From assembly GCA_000934385.1 (NCBI GenBank), contig KN880517.1:1-64000 (forward strand): a stretch of 64,000 nucleotides of DNA, written 5' to 3'. The notes under the pieces were generated by a model, which made no database searches, had not been told where the DNA came from, and saw only the letters and a list, made by a program, of their open reading frames with translations. Both the position numbers and the translations under genes were made by a program. This stretch comes from Cylindrobasidium torrendii FP15055 ss-10 (lineage: Eukaryota > Basidiomycota > Agaricomycetes > Agaricales > Physalacriaceae). Of this stretch, positions 1 to 10,430 are shown piece by piece (within the stretch, counting starts at the first letter, position 1; each line of letters begins with the position of its first letter).

Positions 1-130
1 GCACGCAAACTTGTTAGACGCTTCGTATAGCAAGTCCGTTGTATCTTAGCTCTAGTTCGTTCGTTATGATTCGTAGTTCTAAAAATCGCAAAATCTCGGT
101 GGTTCAACGCGTGTGTACAAACACAGCGTA

Positions 131-316
131 TCACCGCATAAACTGGTCCGCAGAATACTGCCAATAGTGCCCATCCATTTCGCCTTTGAGGGCCTTCATC
201 AGATCATCCTGATGGCGCTCTGCCGCTCCAGGTTGCGCGTTCTCTGTCATTGCGCGCGCACTGCTCGTCTGCTTGTGTGGTGTGCTCTGAAGCTCACTAA
301 TAACGGTGTTTGACAT
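131..316 (-). CDS. Possible first exon of a FunK1-type fungal kinase gene running off the left edge
   Basis: A 61-residue open frame starts at an ATG at 316 and reads towards the window edge. Its last third (LMKALKGEMDGHYW..SADQFM) resembles the short N-terminal motif of fungal FunK1 kinases, in which a (K/R)xEMxG(H/R) stretch is followed by a xxFL segment. A GTGATACG just after the last sense codon could be a donor site, which would put the remaining exons beyond position 1. No kinase catalytic motif lies inside the window, so the assignment rests on this motif and on the other FunK1 remnant about 1.5 kb away. It could equally be part of a pseudogene. Confidence 0.3.
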   Translation of the reverse strand: MSNTVISELQSTPHKQTSSARAMTENAQPGAAERHQDDLMKALKGEMDGHYWQYSADQFMR

Positions 317-1819
317 CTGAAAAGACGATCAGATCATTGTCCGAGGTGATAGCCAATCATGAGCAAACATTACCTTTGATAAGTGCAATGGATGATTTGG
401 TAGAGGGAAGTGTATCGATATTCTGTTATGGTTGGACGAGTGATTTTCTGAGAGCCTTATATACCCAAGGCAAACACTGCCTACGCAACCATTTGAACAA
501 TCAGATGCACTGCGGTAAGCCTCATTAGAGAATTGGGGCTAGCTTTTAGACACGGATTAAGCTCACTGCGGTCATATCTGCCACACTCTCATTGAGCCTC
601 AAAACTCATAGTCCCCCAGGTGACCACCGAACCAACTTTGCCGCATAATGGGTCCAATTATGCCACACAGGTCGTGAATGACCTGAGTTGACATTGGCAT
701 AGCCAAGCCTCATTACAGCTTTGCTGCGAGATTTACCCCCAGCCACAAGTCTCTTGTTGCCTCAAATTCTATTGTAGCCAAACTTATTGAGCCGCAAACT
801 TCTTTTCAAATCTCATTGCTCCTACTGTCATGGAAACGGAGGCAACGTCACATTTCTTTTGTAGATTTGAGAAGAACTGAGGCTGGCTGTGCGGTGTACA
901 GGCTGTGTTAGCGCGTAATTTCAAGATGTCGCATCCCCTTGACTATGTGGCGTCCTCTTCGGCCCTCAAATCATGCCACCATATTCCACAGCGCAAAAGA
1001 GCTGATTTATCTTTTTACTGACCTGTGCTTTCATGATGATTAGTATTTGTGAGATAGGTTCCTCGAAACCTTCCTCAACCCAAGATTATCTCTATTCAAC
1101 CGAACGAGTCCGAGGCATCCGCGAGTGTACATGGAATTGCGGTCAATGTCACCGTGCATATACTATAGGAATCGAGCCGGTATGTTTGCCTTATCACGCA
1201 GTGATTGTGTTCATCTTCCATATAGACACACAAACTCTTAGGACGTTGAGGCACCAACGGAGATACTCAGGAATGCCAATGTGTGAAGACAACCCGGCGG
1301 CACGTATATTCATTAAGTAGCCTTATAGATATTTCGGTGCATTCCAAAGGCGAGAATGCCGCCAGAGTGTATTGGTAGCCGCGCTGAATTTTTCTATTGC
1401 AGAATTAGCACATCCGGCCAGGAATGACAGATCGTGAGGTGAGATGCGAGGATGTACACCATACATGGAAGAGGTCTACCAATTAGTATTAGCGTCGAGA
1501 GCAAGGAGGAGTCATAAGACGCACCATCTCCGAGGTATTAGTGACCGAATGCCATTGAAATCGCGCATTACTAGTATCCGGTACCACTGGGTGCGCATTC
1601 ATATAATTCCTGCCAGTGCGCGCGTTGTGTTCAAAGCGCATTTGTCGTGCCGAGCGATCCTTCGGAAGCCTGTTATTGACATCGCTGAATTCTTTATACC
1701 ATGTGTTCCGACTCCTACAGAGTGCTCCTCGATAAATTGGGTCAGGGAGGACATAGGCGCAATGGTGGCAGAGGAAAGGCAGATAATAATTTAGCAACTT
1801 GCATACTTGTATCCCGTGA
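317..1819. other. No convincing gene (1.5 kb)
   Basis: Only short open frames without recognisable motifs or paired splice sites were seen on either strand. The DNA is AT-richer than the coding regions to the right and looks like decayed intergenic sequence between two FunK1 remnants. Confidence 0.5.
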
Positions 1820-3500
1820 TTAGAATTCCTCGAACACGCCGGGGATTCCGAGAGACTCCCTATACTCGATAACAAGTTTGAAGTACTCCGCAACCCCGCG
1901 AAATGCAAGGTGTTTGTACACATCAAGTACCGCCTGCCCACGTAGCCGGATTTCTACACTTTCATCAGACATAAGTGTGTCCTCAGCATCTCCACCTTCA
2001 TTATAAAGGTCGACTAGGCTGTTCCTCCATGCCTTGAAAAACGGCTGCATGTGGCGGAGCATAGGACTGTACTGCTCGACCTTCAAACACCCATTTATGT
2101 ATCCATACATACAGTCATCAACCGGCCACTGATACACCATCGGCCACTGATACAAACTCGAAATTTGCGAGTACAACTCAGTGTAACTGGCCGGATTGCC
2201 CTCCATTTGATAGATAAGTACTATAGATAGAGTATGTAATTTTTCCCGACCGCATTTCTGGGTGTTCTTGAGGATGGTGAAGTGGCCAACGGATTTGGCA
2301 GCCAAAATGAAACTTAGATGAGATATATTGAACCATGCATTATAGAGAGGATTACAGGAATTTGGCATAGTCATTGAGCATCATATCCAAACCAGTTCCG
2401 CCAGTTTTCTGGGCATCTGACAGCTACAAACAAGCAAGATAAATAGTTCAATGTCTGCACGCATCGCGATCTGTGTCACGTCACGCTCGGCAGCTACACC
2501 GATAATCACGGGCGCCCGTTTCTGGCTGAAGCCGGGCTCAATATCATATCTTATCTCTTTGATCCGGGCGTGATTGTGACTGTATCAGTGGGCGGTCCGT
2601 TGATCGGGCCCAATTGTTCAAAAAACAAGCACCCCATTCATGTTCAGTGCAGGAATGCGGTGCGAAACTTGGTCAGTGGACTTCTATAGTACTCTAACAT
2701 ACTTGTGTGCCAAAAAATTCGGCCCCCTTTGCTCTAATCCGCGCCAATAAATTGGTTGTATCAGTGGCCGGTTGATGACTGTAGCCCCATCACGCGTGGA
2801 AGTTTTGGCACTGCGGAGGTCTTGTCGCCACTCCAGCTCATTACCAATCTTTGCTTCCTCATCGGGAAGACGGCCCTTGTTGTTGAAGGTCGCCCAAAGC
2901 ATGGTGTAGAAAACTGAGTACAGGTCGTCGAGGGGAGTGTGGATGTGGGGTGTGTCTTTGCCCATGCTTCTGCGTAGCTCTGTCGACATGAATTCAATGG
3001 TACCCTACAGAGATCAGCAAAGTTGGCACCGTCACTAAAATGTTGTACTTACGGATATCTCGCTTTTGTTGCGTGGACGTTCGAAGTATCCAGTCATATT
3101 GGCTGCCATATCCCCATCTGACCAGACAGCTCGGCATTTGTCCGAGATATAGAGCGCCTTGAGTGAGCACTCTAGTGGCTCGCCATTTTCGACAAGGGCC
3201 TCTTTCTGTGGATCGTTGGACGCAAGACTGTTCATACCTTCCCACGCGATGGCCTCGGTCCTACGAAGGAACTGATTTACATCTGTCACAGAAACCGGCT
3301 TGCGGTCGATGAGTCCAAGGATGTTCCCAACGCTGATATCCCTGTGCATCCAGCCTGTAGACAGAGTGACAGGTTATCTCAAAGAACGATGAGCATCGCC
3401 AACCAGTCTTGGTGTATATGCAACATACCAAGTAGGGCATTCAGTCGCGTCTATCATAGGCTGCAATGGCCTTCTAAAATTCTCCAGTGGAGCAAGTCGT
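1820..3500 (-). pseudogene. FunK1-type fungal protein kinase, interrupted remnant
   Basis: Reading leftwards, three pieces fit the C-terminal half of a FunK1 kinase. At about 3350-3035 is the catalytic loop HRDISVGNIL. At 2989-2800 is the activation-segment region beginning MSTEL, followed by HTPLDDLYSVFYTMLWA, the typical FunK1 helix. At about 2109-1820 is a plausible C-terminal tail. The pieces lie in different frames. The first two could be joined by an intron, but the last is separated by an insert bounded by a 27-bp inverted repeat (2110-2783). The N-lobe (glycine-rich loop and catalytic lysine) was not found upstream, although 3400-3500 encodes a short stretch compatible with sequence preceding the HRD loop. 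FunK1 kinases are greatly expanded in Agaricomycetes and many copies are broken. A functional gene here is unlikely. Confidence 0.55.
2110..2783. repeat. Insert bounded by perfect 27-bp inverted repeats, MITE-like
   Basis: Bases 2110-2136 are the exact reverse complement of 2757-2783 (core CAGTGGCCGGTTGATGACTG at the right end). A shorter copy of the same motif sits just inside the left end (2141-2154), and an imperfect one lies at 2581-2608 in the right-hand orientation, so the structure may be nested. The 674-bp unit encodes no transposase. It splits the C-terminal region of a FunK1 kinase remnant. No obvious target-site duplication flanks it, so a non-autonomous DNA transposon is plausible but unproven. 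Confidence 0.45.
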
Positions 3501-3783
3501 TTCTCAACGTATGTGGGTGTTGAGTTGTCGACTTTGCTGTTTATTCCAATATCGAGACTGACTCAATACGCGCTTCAGCAATGATGATGGCGGAGGAAAG
3601 GCAAGGAGGTTTAATCTGATCCGTGATCCGTGATTAATGCGGAGGCTTTGTCCAACGTCTACAATGTGAAGGTCGAACACGTTCACGTCCTCCCTCAGCC
3701 TTGCTCTACATACATGTTCAAAGGGTGCGATGCAAGTTCCGGTCTGGATAGACTGGGATGTATACGGGTGCCGCTCTGAATGT

Positions 3784-3862
3784 GAACGTACCGGTACTTA
3801 TGCATGCACTAGTACTGTACTTATACATGTACCAGTACAGTGCTCATAGATGCACCAGTACC
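3784..3862. repeat. GTAC-rich short palindromic repeat cluster
   Basis: About 80 bp contain repeated GTACC/GGTAC, TGTACTTATACATGTACC and related palindromic words spaced every 10-20 bp. Similar clusters occur at 9091-9145 and 12795-12840. It lies just beyond the 3' end of the first orphan-gene copy. Function unknown. Confidence 0.5.
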
Positions 3863-3884
3863 CGGCGTGCACTATAACGACATT

Positions 3885-4566
3885 TCAAAACTCAGGAGTC
3901 GATAACCAATCCTTGCAGTACATCCACTTCTTATCAGCCTCAGTTCTACTAATCTCATACCCCTTCGGCAGCTCCAGGAGATTAATCCTAAACCACGTCG
4001 GGGGCACATCCTGGATCTGCTCTACACCCGGGAACAACGCCCGAATCTCGCGCAGATACTCAGTGTCCTCCATCACGCGCACATCTTGCACGGCCTTTGC
4101 GCTGTTCACCGCGAAGCGCACTTCCACGTATTCGTTGGTGACGGGGGTAATGCACGGTTTGGGTCTGGGCGAGTGGAGATATAATAAGACAGATGTATGT
4201 ATAGCCAATAGAGCAAATACTACTAGAACGCACTTTGCCTCCTTCCCATATTTCTCAACGTATTTCGCGGCCTTCTCAGCGTCTGCATGCCATCGCTTCC
4301 AGATAAACACATTCAGCCCCGAGGCGCCAGACGCCACCGCAGGGCACAAATTTCGGCGAATGGACACGTTGGAAACGATCCAGCCATACGTGTAGTACGG
4401 CACTTGCACTGCACCGCGGTTTTTGTGGATGGGGGGCGCCTCGCCGAAGGGTATGACTTCTGGGAAGGAGGTGAACCAGCTGTGCAAAAGTTAAAGCACG
4501 GTGTTAACTTCTTGGGTGTGTGGTTGCATGCGGCTCGTGGGTATGAACTTACGACACGAAATTCAT
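3885..4566 (-). CDS. Orphan protein, copy 1 of an inverted duplicated pair
   Basis: Three exons (4566-4553, 4479-4234, 4164-3885) give a 179-aa protein beginning MNFVSWFTSFPEVIPFGE. Both introns have GT-AG ends, and both lie at the same places as in the copy at 9527-10136, which is strong evidence for a real gene. The two proteins are closely similar across the body (for example SNVSIRRNLCPAVASGA and VPPTWFRIN). This copy has a two-residue insertion (DVRVMED against DVMED), a three-residue insertion near residue 24 and a longer C-terminus ending WLSTPEF. No signal peptide, membrane segment or known domain is recognised. Conserved Trp, Cys and Pro suggest a compact folded protein. The family is unknown to me. 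Confidence 0.7.
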
Positions 4567-4759
4567 ATTGAAGACTATATCGGCTGATGGGTGGATGGGT
4601 GGTAGCTGGATGGTAGTAGCTGGACAAGTTCGAATCCTAATGCCGCTGATCGAACAGCCGGCAGATTCCAGGTCTTAAGCTTAACTTTGAAGGACCAATT
4701 GCGGCCAGTGGCATGGGTCCTACTGTACTGGGATTATGTAAATCGGGCCCATGAACGAA
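3885..4759 (-). repeat. Inverted segmental duplication, left arm
   Basis: Gene copy 1 plus about 190 bp of upstream DNA matches, in inverted orientation, the right arm at about 9305-10136. The shared upstream part includes a GGGATTATGTAAAT...AATCGGGCCC block and a CTTGTCCAGCT...ACCATC block near the start codon, so the promoter was copied with the gene. Confidence 0.7.
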
Positions 4760-4931
4760 TTGGAAAACCCAGGCCAGATAATAAACCGTGACCAGGGCGC
4801 CATCGGTGAGTCGGAATCTTGGGTCTTGACTCCCCCTCCAAGCAACACAGACTGCAGTGTATTCCTATCACTAATACTATATGCAATAAGCAATACTACT
4901 GTATGTAACAACCTGCATCATGCTAGCTATC

Positions 4932-6986
4932 TTACTTCCGCCCCCCAGCAACCCCCGCAACCCAACACGCAACGCCTATCCCGCCCAGGAGCCGCACAGC
5001 GCGCCACACGGGGCTGATGCGCGCCGCCGCCATATGGTTCGTTTCGCCTCCTCCGTAGCCTGGGCCTCCTCCTGTTCTTGAGCCCCAGTCGCCTGTCCTT
5101 GAGCCCGCCCAGTCGCCTGTTCTTGGTCCCTGCGGGAACGGGTTTGATGCGCCTCCTCCTCCCCCACCTCCCTTGTCGTGGTTATTATGATGCAAGGAAG
5201 GCCGGACCCCAGATTGCGACGCGAACCCGGGATGCTCGAACGCGCTCACAGGGTCCGGGTCTTCCCCGACGAGCCGCGCACTGCGTACGCGCGCGTTGAA
5301 CGCTGCACTGTAGAAAGAAGAAACAATGCCATGTCAGGTCAGTCTCGTCGCCATGGGTGAAAGGAAGAGGGGATGAGTAGGAGGCAAGCAAGCAAGCAGG
5401 ATGATGGAGGAAAAAAAGCCAAACGACATCACAAACACCACCATCCTTCAAAGGCAAAAAACCATCATACAAGGACCAATCGTACAATTAAAAAAAAAGA
5501 AAGAAAAGAAAGAAAGAAAAGAAGGTAAAGAGGGCTCACCTGAACCCAGGATGCGTCGCATGCGGATGCAGCGCATGCCTCGGCGGCGCGCGCGGCGGGA
5601 CCCAGTGCGCACTGTGCTGTGCGTGTGCTGAGGAGCCAGGGAAGAATGACGACGAGGAGCTTGATGTGTTCGACGAGCTTGAGGAGTTTTGGGAGGAGGA
5701 GTCTGCTGGGGGAAGAGAGCGTTAGCTGTCAGGCCGAAGGTGGGATGCGCAGGCGATATGCACTGAGAAGGCCACTTGAATGTATGGGAGGAAAAAGAGA
5801 CGAGGGATATGTATATACACGCATTGAACGAGGAACGCACCTCCATGTGCATGCCCGCCCCCGAATCCGAACCCAAACCCTCTGGAGAAGGGGTTGCCAT
5901 ACCCATGTAGATGTGGGTCATGCCGTGTCTATGAGGTGTGATTAGTTCAACATGTACTAGCACTGATATGGACGAGAAGAAAGCAAGAACGAGGGACAAG
6001 GAGAAAGAAAGAACGGATTCGTCCCAAGACAGACGAGAGACCAAGGCATGAGTTATAGGCTCCAGCAAAAGAAACGCTTCGCTCCAGCCCACGAATTCTC
6101 CTGCATCGAAGCATATTCAAGAGAGAAAGAAGGAGAAGAAAGACCAAGGCAGGAAGGAAGAAGGGAAGGAAGGAAGGGAACACACCCTGGGATGACTTCC
6201 CCACGCATACGACGCCCCGCGCTTGCGTTCGTAGTTTCTCTCTCCTCCTGCTCCTGCACTTCCATATCCTGTACTACCACCGTTGTATCCAGATGCGCTG
6301 CCGTACCCAGATGCGCTGCCGTATGCGGACGAAGAATACCCTGAAGGCGGCGCATGTCGTCTCCTCGCTGTACCTACACACAATCAGAGGGGGGGAGCAT
6401 TCAGCATTCGGCATTCTCGCATGTAGAGGCATAAAGGAAGTGGGGTGGGCTATGATATATGACAGACCATGGCCATGCGCCAGAGATGACTTGATGCATG
6501 AGCAAATGGTATACGCACCATAACCTGAAGAAGCACCATGAAACCCACTGCTACTGCTTGTACTCGCCCGTGTACGGTCGTACGTCCTGCGCGCACGGTC
6601 GTCGCCGAGGACGGCGTACGCCTCTGAGGCGGCGCGGAACGTCTCGAGGGAGCCTGGGGCGCTGCGTTTAGCGTTAGCTTCGATGTCATTAGGGAGGGGA
6701 GTGAGTGTAGGAGGGGAGTGATTGTAGGTAAAAAAAGATTATAGTAGGGACGGACAGGCGTGGAGTATACATGCAAAGTATCTGGATTTATAGTGTGATG
6801 GATCATAAACGACTAGGATACTCCGCCAGCCCAGAGAGAATGGGAATAAGCGGCGTGAGGACGAACGCACCTATTCACATCCGGATGATGCTTCTTGCTC
6901 AACTGGTAGAACGCGGACTTGAGCTGTGCCTTGGACGCGTCGGGCGGGACGCCGAGCGCGCGGTAGTGGTCTGGGGGCGGGGCCAT
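4932..6986 (-). CDS. DnaJ-domain (Hsp40) protein with C-terminal membrane segment
   Basis: Six exons (6986-6871, 6661-6519, 6373-6186, 5928-5841, 5705-5540, 5307-4932) encode 358 aa. The J-domain is at the N-terminus: [13 protein letters not shown], then the HPD signature in SKKHHPDVN, then [16 protein letters not shown] in exon 2. HPD is the motif that stimulates Hsp70 ATPase. A Gly/Ser/Tyr-rich linker follows ([15 protein letters not shown]), then a Ser-rich and His/Pro-rich stretch, and near the C-terminus a hydrophobic segment ([20 protein letters not shown]) that probably crosses a membrane. A J-domain plus one C-terminal TM recalls mitochondrial DNAJC30-like proteins, but that is inference. 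The start at 6986 gives MAPPPDHYR; an upstream targeting exon cannot be excluded because the sequence before DHY could also be an acceptor site. Introns of about 135-260 nt are long for this window. Confidence 0.8.
5490..5529 (+). repeat. A/G-rich microsatellite inside a DnaJ intron
   Basis: An imperfect (GAAA)n tract follows a run of A within the last intron of the DnaJ gene (5308-5539). It probably reflects slippage; no other role is visible. Confidence 0.7.
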
Positions 6987-7501
6987 AACGATTGCCCGAA
7001 TGTTACGTATTATTGTAGAGTGGTGTCCCCTGTCTGTCCAAGCTGGGAGCCGTATTCCAAGGAGCTGATCAAACGGCTAGTAGTAGTAGTAGATGAGAGT
7101 CGTCTCGTGCACGTTGATGGAAAGAAAGCAAGAGTGAATTGGGGCCGATAAGATAAGATAAAACACATCCAAGAATGATGTGGTCTGGCCCTCTCTGCAC
7201 GAAGAACGACCTCCTCGGTTATGTATACAGCGTTCTCTCATTCCTCCCTCTCCAAGCATCCTGTCAGTGTAACCTCGCTTTATTCACAGTGGCATAGGTG
7301 GTCGGCATGATGAAGTCATCCGGGGCCACGGGCCAGAGGTAAGAAACACGTGCTTTGCCAGCGGTTTGCCTTTCTCCTTTTCGTTCGCAGTTTCTTGCCT
7401 ACAACCTATCACAACCCCCCGACGCTCGACTTGACGACTTGGTTCTTGCCTTTCGATTCTCGCGGCAGTACCACATAATTTTTTCCGGGGCCCTGGCTGT
7501 G

Positions 7502-8500
7502 ATGAGCACGTCCTCACGACTGACAAGTACGGTTATGCGACGCCTGGAAGGCCTCGGCGAGCACACGACATCCCCGACGCCCGAGTCTAGCCGTGCATCG
7601 TCTCCGCCTGGTTCGCCTACACAGGCATCTCCAGCAGCAGGAACGAAAGGGAAAGAAGCAGTAGTCGGAAACGGACTCGCAGCAACAGGAGAAGCAGGAG
7701 GAAAAGGCAAAGGCATATTCGGCCTCGGCGGCGTGCGCAAAACCAAATGGGAAATCCCACGCAAGGTGTTCCACTCCTCCATCGGCTTCCTCACGCTTTA
7801 CCTCTACCTCCTCCCGCTCCAGCCGCCGTTCGCCGCCCAGCTCGCCTTACTGCTCTACGGCCCCTCCTCCTCTGCATCGTACCCGTTCACCGAAGCCTAT
7901 TCTCGCGACGTCCTCGTCCCAGGGATAATCAAAGCTCTAATGACCGCGCTCCTCGCCGTCATCATCCCCGCAGACATCCTCCGCCTCACACTCCCCTCCT
8001 CCCCTTTCGCATCCCTCTACAACACCCTCCTCGGTCCTTTGATGCGCCCCTCCGAACTGCAACAGCCCAACGGCGTTATATTCTATATTTTGGGTGTATC
8101 GTGGAGCTTGAGGGTGTATAGGATGGATGTGGCCGTGTACAGCATTCTGGCGCTGAGTTGGGCGGATACTGCTGCTTCGACGGTGGGCAGGGCGCTCGGA
8201 TCGTATACGGGACGTATTCCTTGGGCGAAGGGGAAGAGCTGGGCGGGCTTCATCGGGGCTGCTGTTGTTGGCGGTGCGCTGGCTACAGCGTTCTGGCCTG
8301 AAGGCGAAATACTCGACGCTTGGGTGCAGGGAGGAGGAGGAGAAGGTGTTTTGGAAAGCGCATGGGCGAAGAGAGCGGTGTTGGCGGTATACGCGGGTGT
8401 GACGACCGCGTTGGCGGAGAGTGTCGATCTCGGTGGGTGGGTGGATGATAACCTCACTCTGCCGATTCTTAGTGGTGCGGCGTTGGCGCTGTTGTGTTGA
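7502..8500 (+). CDS. DGK1: CTP-dependent diacylglycerol kinase (Dgk1-type)
   Basis: A single open frame encodes 332 aa from the ATG at 7502; an in-frame ATG at 7355 exists, but the extension has no conserved feature. The first 85 residues are polar and Ser/Pro/Gly-rich. A multi-pass membrane domain follows, starting at RKVFHSSIGFLTLY, with PADILRL, NGVIFYILGVSWSL, the hallmark SWADTAASTVGR near residue 225, and GKSWAGFIGA. These are signatures of the Dgk1/CTP-transferase family, which in yeast phosphorylates diacylglycerol with CTP to make phosphatidate at the ER and nuclear envelope. The stretch around residues 115-135 (LLLYGPSSSASYPF) looks inserted relative to the family, and no clean intron removes it. 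The gene starts about 515 bp from the divergent DnaJ gene. Confidence 0.85.
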   Translation: MSTSSRLTSTVMRRLEGLGEHTTSPTPESSRASSPPGSPTQASPAAGTKGKEAVVGNGLAATGEAGGKGKGIFGLGGVRKTKWEIPRKVFHSSIGFLTLYLYLLPLQPPFAAQLALLLYGPSSSASYPFTEAYSRDVLVPGIIKALMTALLAVIIPADILRLTLPSSPFASLYNTLLGPLMRPSELQQPNGVIFYILGVSWSLRVYRMDVAVYSILALSWADTAASTVGRALGSYTGRIPWAKGKSWAGFIGAAVVGGALATAFWPEGEILDAWVQGGGGEGVLESAWAKRAVLAVYAGVTTALAESVDLGGWVDDNLTLPILSGAALALLC

Positions 8501-8933
8501 GCACGAATTGGAAAGCCCGTCGTGCCTTGTCGTGGTCTTGCTTCGCTCAGACTCTGAACAAAGACATATCATGTGTAGATACCTGCTAGATCTGCCTCCC
8601 CCTCGAAGAATTTAGTGTACCAACGTCTTTTTTTTGCCCTACCTAGTGTACAACCCCATCTTTTCCTTTTTCCTTGTATGAGCTGATGAAGAAGATACGT
8701 AGTTTTAATGCCCTTGTCATTTGTGAATAGTATGATGCGAACATGCGAGGAATCAGACGAGTGGTTTGGGGTACTTATGATGTACATAGCGAAACGAAGG
8801 TATAATGCAGCGGGATGAAGGGAGGGCGAGAAACGATACGCAGTGCTTGCTGTATGCAACTGCAACTAACACTTGCATACACGCCCTGCCGCCCCTTGCA
8901 GGAATGGTATATGCGTTTCTCCAAAAAGTACAA

Positions 8934-9027
8934 GGCACTATAGCCAAGTGGTTACGGCGACAGATTCGAACTCATCCTTCCCATCTGTTCCTCTTGTAGG
9001 GCGCAGGTTCGAATCCTGCTGGTGTCG
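8934..9027 (+). tRNA. tRNA-Ser(CGA), with intron
   Basis: The acceptor stem GGCACTA pairs with TGGTGTC (two G-U pairs), with discriminator G at 9027. D-arm GCC..GGC, anticodon stem ACAGA/TCTGT, a class II variable arm (CCT..AGG) and T-arm GCAGG/CCTGC with TTCGAAT are all present. The anticodon is CGA, followed by A37 and a 12-nt intron (8971-8982) in the canonical 37/38 position. A T-run at about 9053-9059 can terminate Pol III. Confidence 0.92.
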
Positions 9028-9090
9028 GTTGCATTCACAAGTGTTTGACATTCTTTTTTGCTGCCGCGCCAGGCCGACCTATGCTGGGGG

Positions 9091-9145
9091 GGTACAGTAC
9101 CGGTACCGTACCTATGCCCACTTTGCGGGGATGTACCGTACCATA
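9091..9145. repeat. GTACC/GGTAC palindromic repeat cluster
   Basis: Overlapping GGTACAGTACCGGTACCGTACC and ATGTACCGTACCATAC words lie between the tRNA-Ser and the right arm of the inverted duplication. They resemble the clusters at 3784-3862 and 12795-12840. Confidence 0.5.
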
Positions 9146-9304
9146 CTGGCCGCTCTCCGGTGACAGCGAGCAGTCACGCCGAGCCTTGTTCAATGTACCG
9201 TTGAAGGATTGATTTGTATAAAACTACACCTCTATACTAAGTTGTACCTCACCTATCCTATCCAGGTCGAAGTCACGGTCTTATTATTATTGTCTGGCAT
9301 GGTG

Positions 9305-10136
9305 GTTTCGTTCATGGGGCCCGATTTATCATTTACATAATCCCAATAGGGCCATGCCACTGGCCCATGGCAATGCGCGCCGCAATAATCAATTGGTAAG
9401 ACCCGGAATCTGCCGGCTATTCGATCGGGGTGAGTTGTTGCACGGCCGGCATCACGACCCCAGGTGCTCGAACCTTGTCCAGCTTACCATCATCCACACA
9501 GCAAGCCATCGCCGATAGTGTTCAAAATGAATCGCGTGGCGTAAGTGAATAGCCGTGAGCTGGGCAAGACCACAAAGCTAACACTGGTTGGCAGCTGGTT
9601 CCTATCATTCCCGGAGGTGATACCCTTTGGCGAGGCGCCTCCGATACACAAACGCAATGCCGTGCCGTATTACACCTATGGCTGGATTGTTTCCAACGTG
9701 TCCATTCGCCGCAATCTGTGCCCCGCCGTGGCTTCCGGTGCCCCGGGGCTGAACTGGTTTATCTGGGACCAATGGCATGCAGACGCTGAGAAGGCCGCGA
9801 AATACGTTGAGAAATATGGGAAGGAGTCAAAGTGCGTCTAGTATTTGCTCTATTGGCTATACATCTGTCTTATTATAACCCAGGCCCAAACCTTGCATTA
9901 CCTGCGTCACCAACGACTACGTAGAAGTGCGCTTCGTGGTTAATAGCGAAAAGGCCGTTCAAGACGTGATGGAGGACAGTGAATATCTGCGCGACATTCG
10001 GGCATTATTCCCAAATGTAGAGCAAATCCAGAATGTGCCCCCGACATGGTTCAGAATTAATCTCCAGGAGCTGCCGAAGGATTATCAAATTAGTGTGACT
10101 GAGGATGATGCAAAGTGGATGTACTGCGAGGATTAA
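9305..10136 (+). repeat. Inverted segmental duplication, right arm
   Basis: This arm mirrors about 3885-4759. It carries the second copy of the orphan gene with its upstream region. The arms flank the DnaJ gene, DGK1 and tRNA-Ser(CGA). Confidence 0.7.
9527..10136 (+). CDS. Orphan protein, copy 2 of the inverted duplicated pair
   Basis: Exons 9527-9540, 9595-9831 and 9884-10136 encode 167 aa starting MNRVAWFLSFPEVIPFGE. The 14-nt first exon, with donor GTAAGT, is exactly matched by the copy at 4566-3885, which fixes the start. The second intron is 52 nt (GTGCGT..CCCAG). Near-identity to copy 1 across conserved words such as PYYTYGWIVSNVSIRRNLC, and intact frames in both copies, argue that both are or were recently functional. 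No recognised domain. Confidence 0.7.
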
Positions 10137-10430
10137 CGGTGTAACATACATAGTTTCTTGAAGGTGATACGTACCGAATAGATCAACAATTCTGGTCGCG
10201 AAGAGAGCGCGTCTTCCCCACCTTGCTTTCTATCCTCGAATGATAGATGATTGGCGTGACTTGATCCAGCTGAACTTCGCATTTTACGTTCTTCTGCGTG
10301 TTGTCCGCGGGGTTTGCTGGAATTTGACAGCCGTGTGGGCTGACAAATACAACGATCATTTGACCATTCACTTGAAGTTTTACTCTGAGCTTCACTCCTT
10401 CCTTTTGTTCCACCATATTCTCCCTACAAT

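Noticed and set aside
1489..1941. 150-codon minus-strand frame
   Set aside because: No motif and no splice partners; it overlaps the end of the FunK1 remnant in another frame.
4621..4645. GTTCGAATCC, a tRNA B-box-like word
   Set aside because: No acceptor stem, D-arm or anticodon stem can be drawn around it; the sequence is part of the duplicated orphan-gene promoter.
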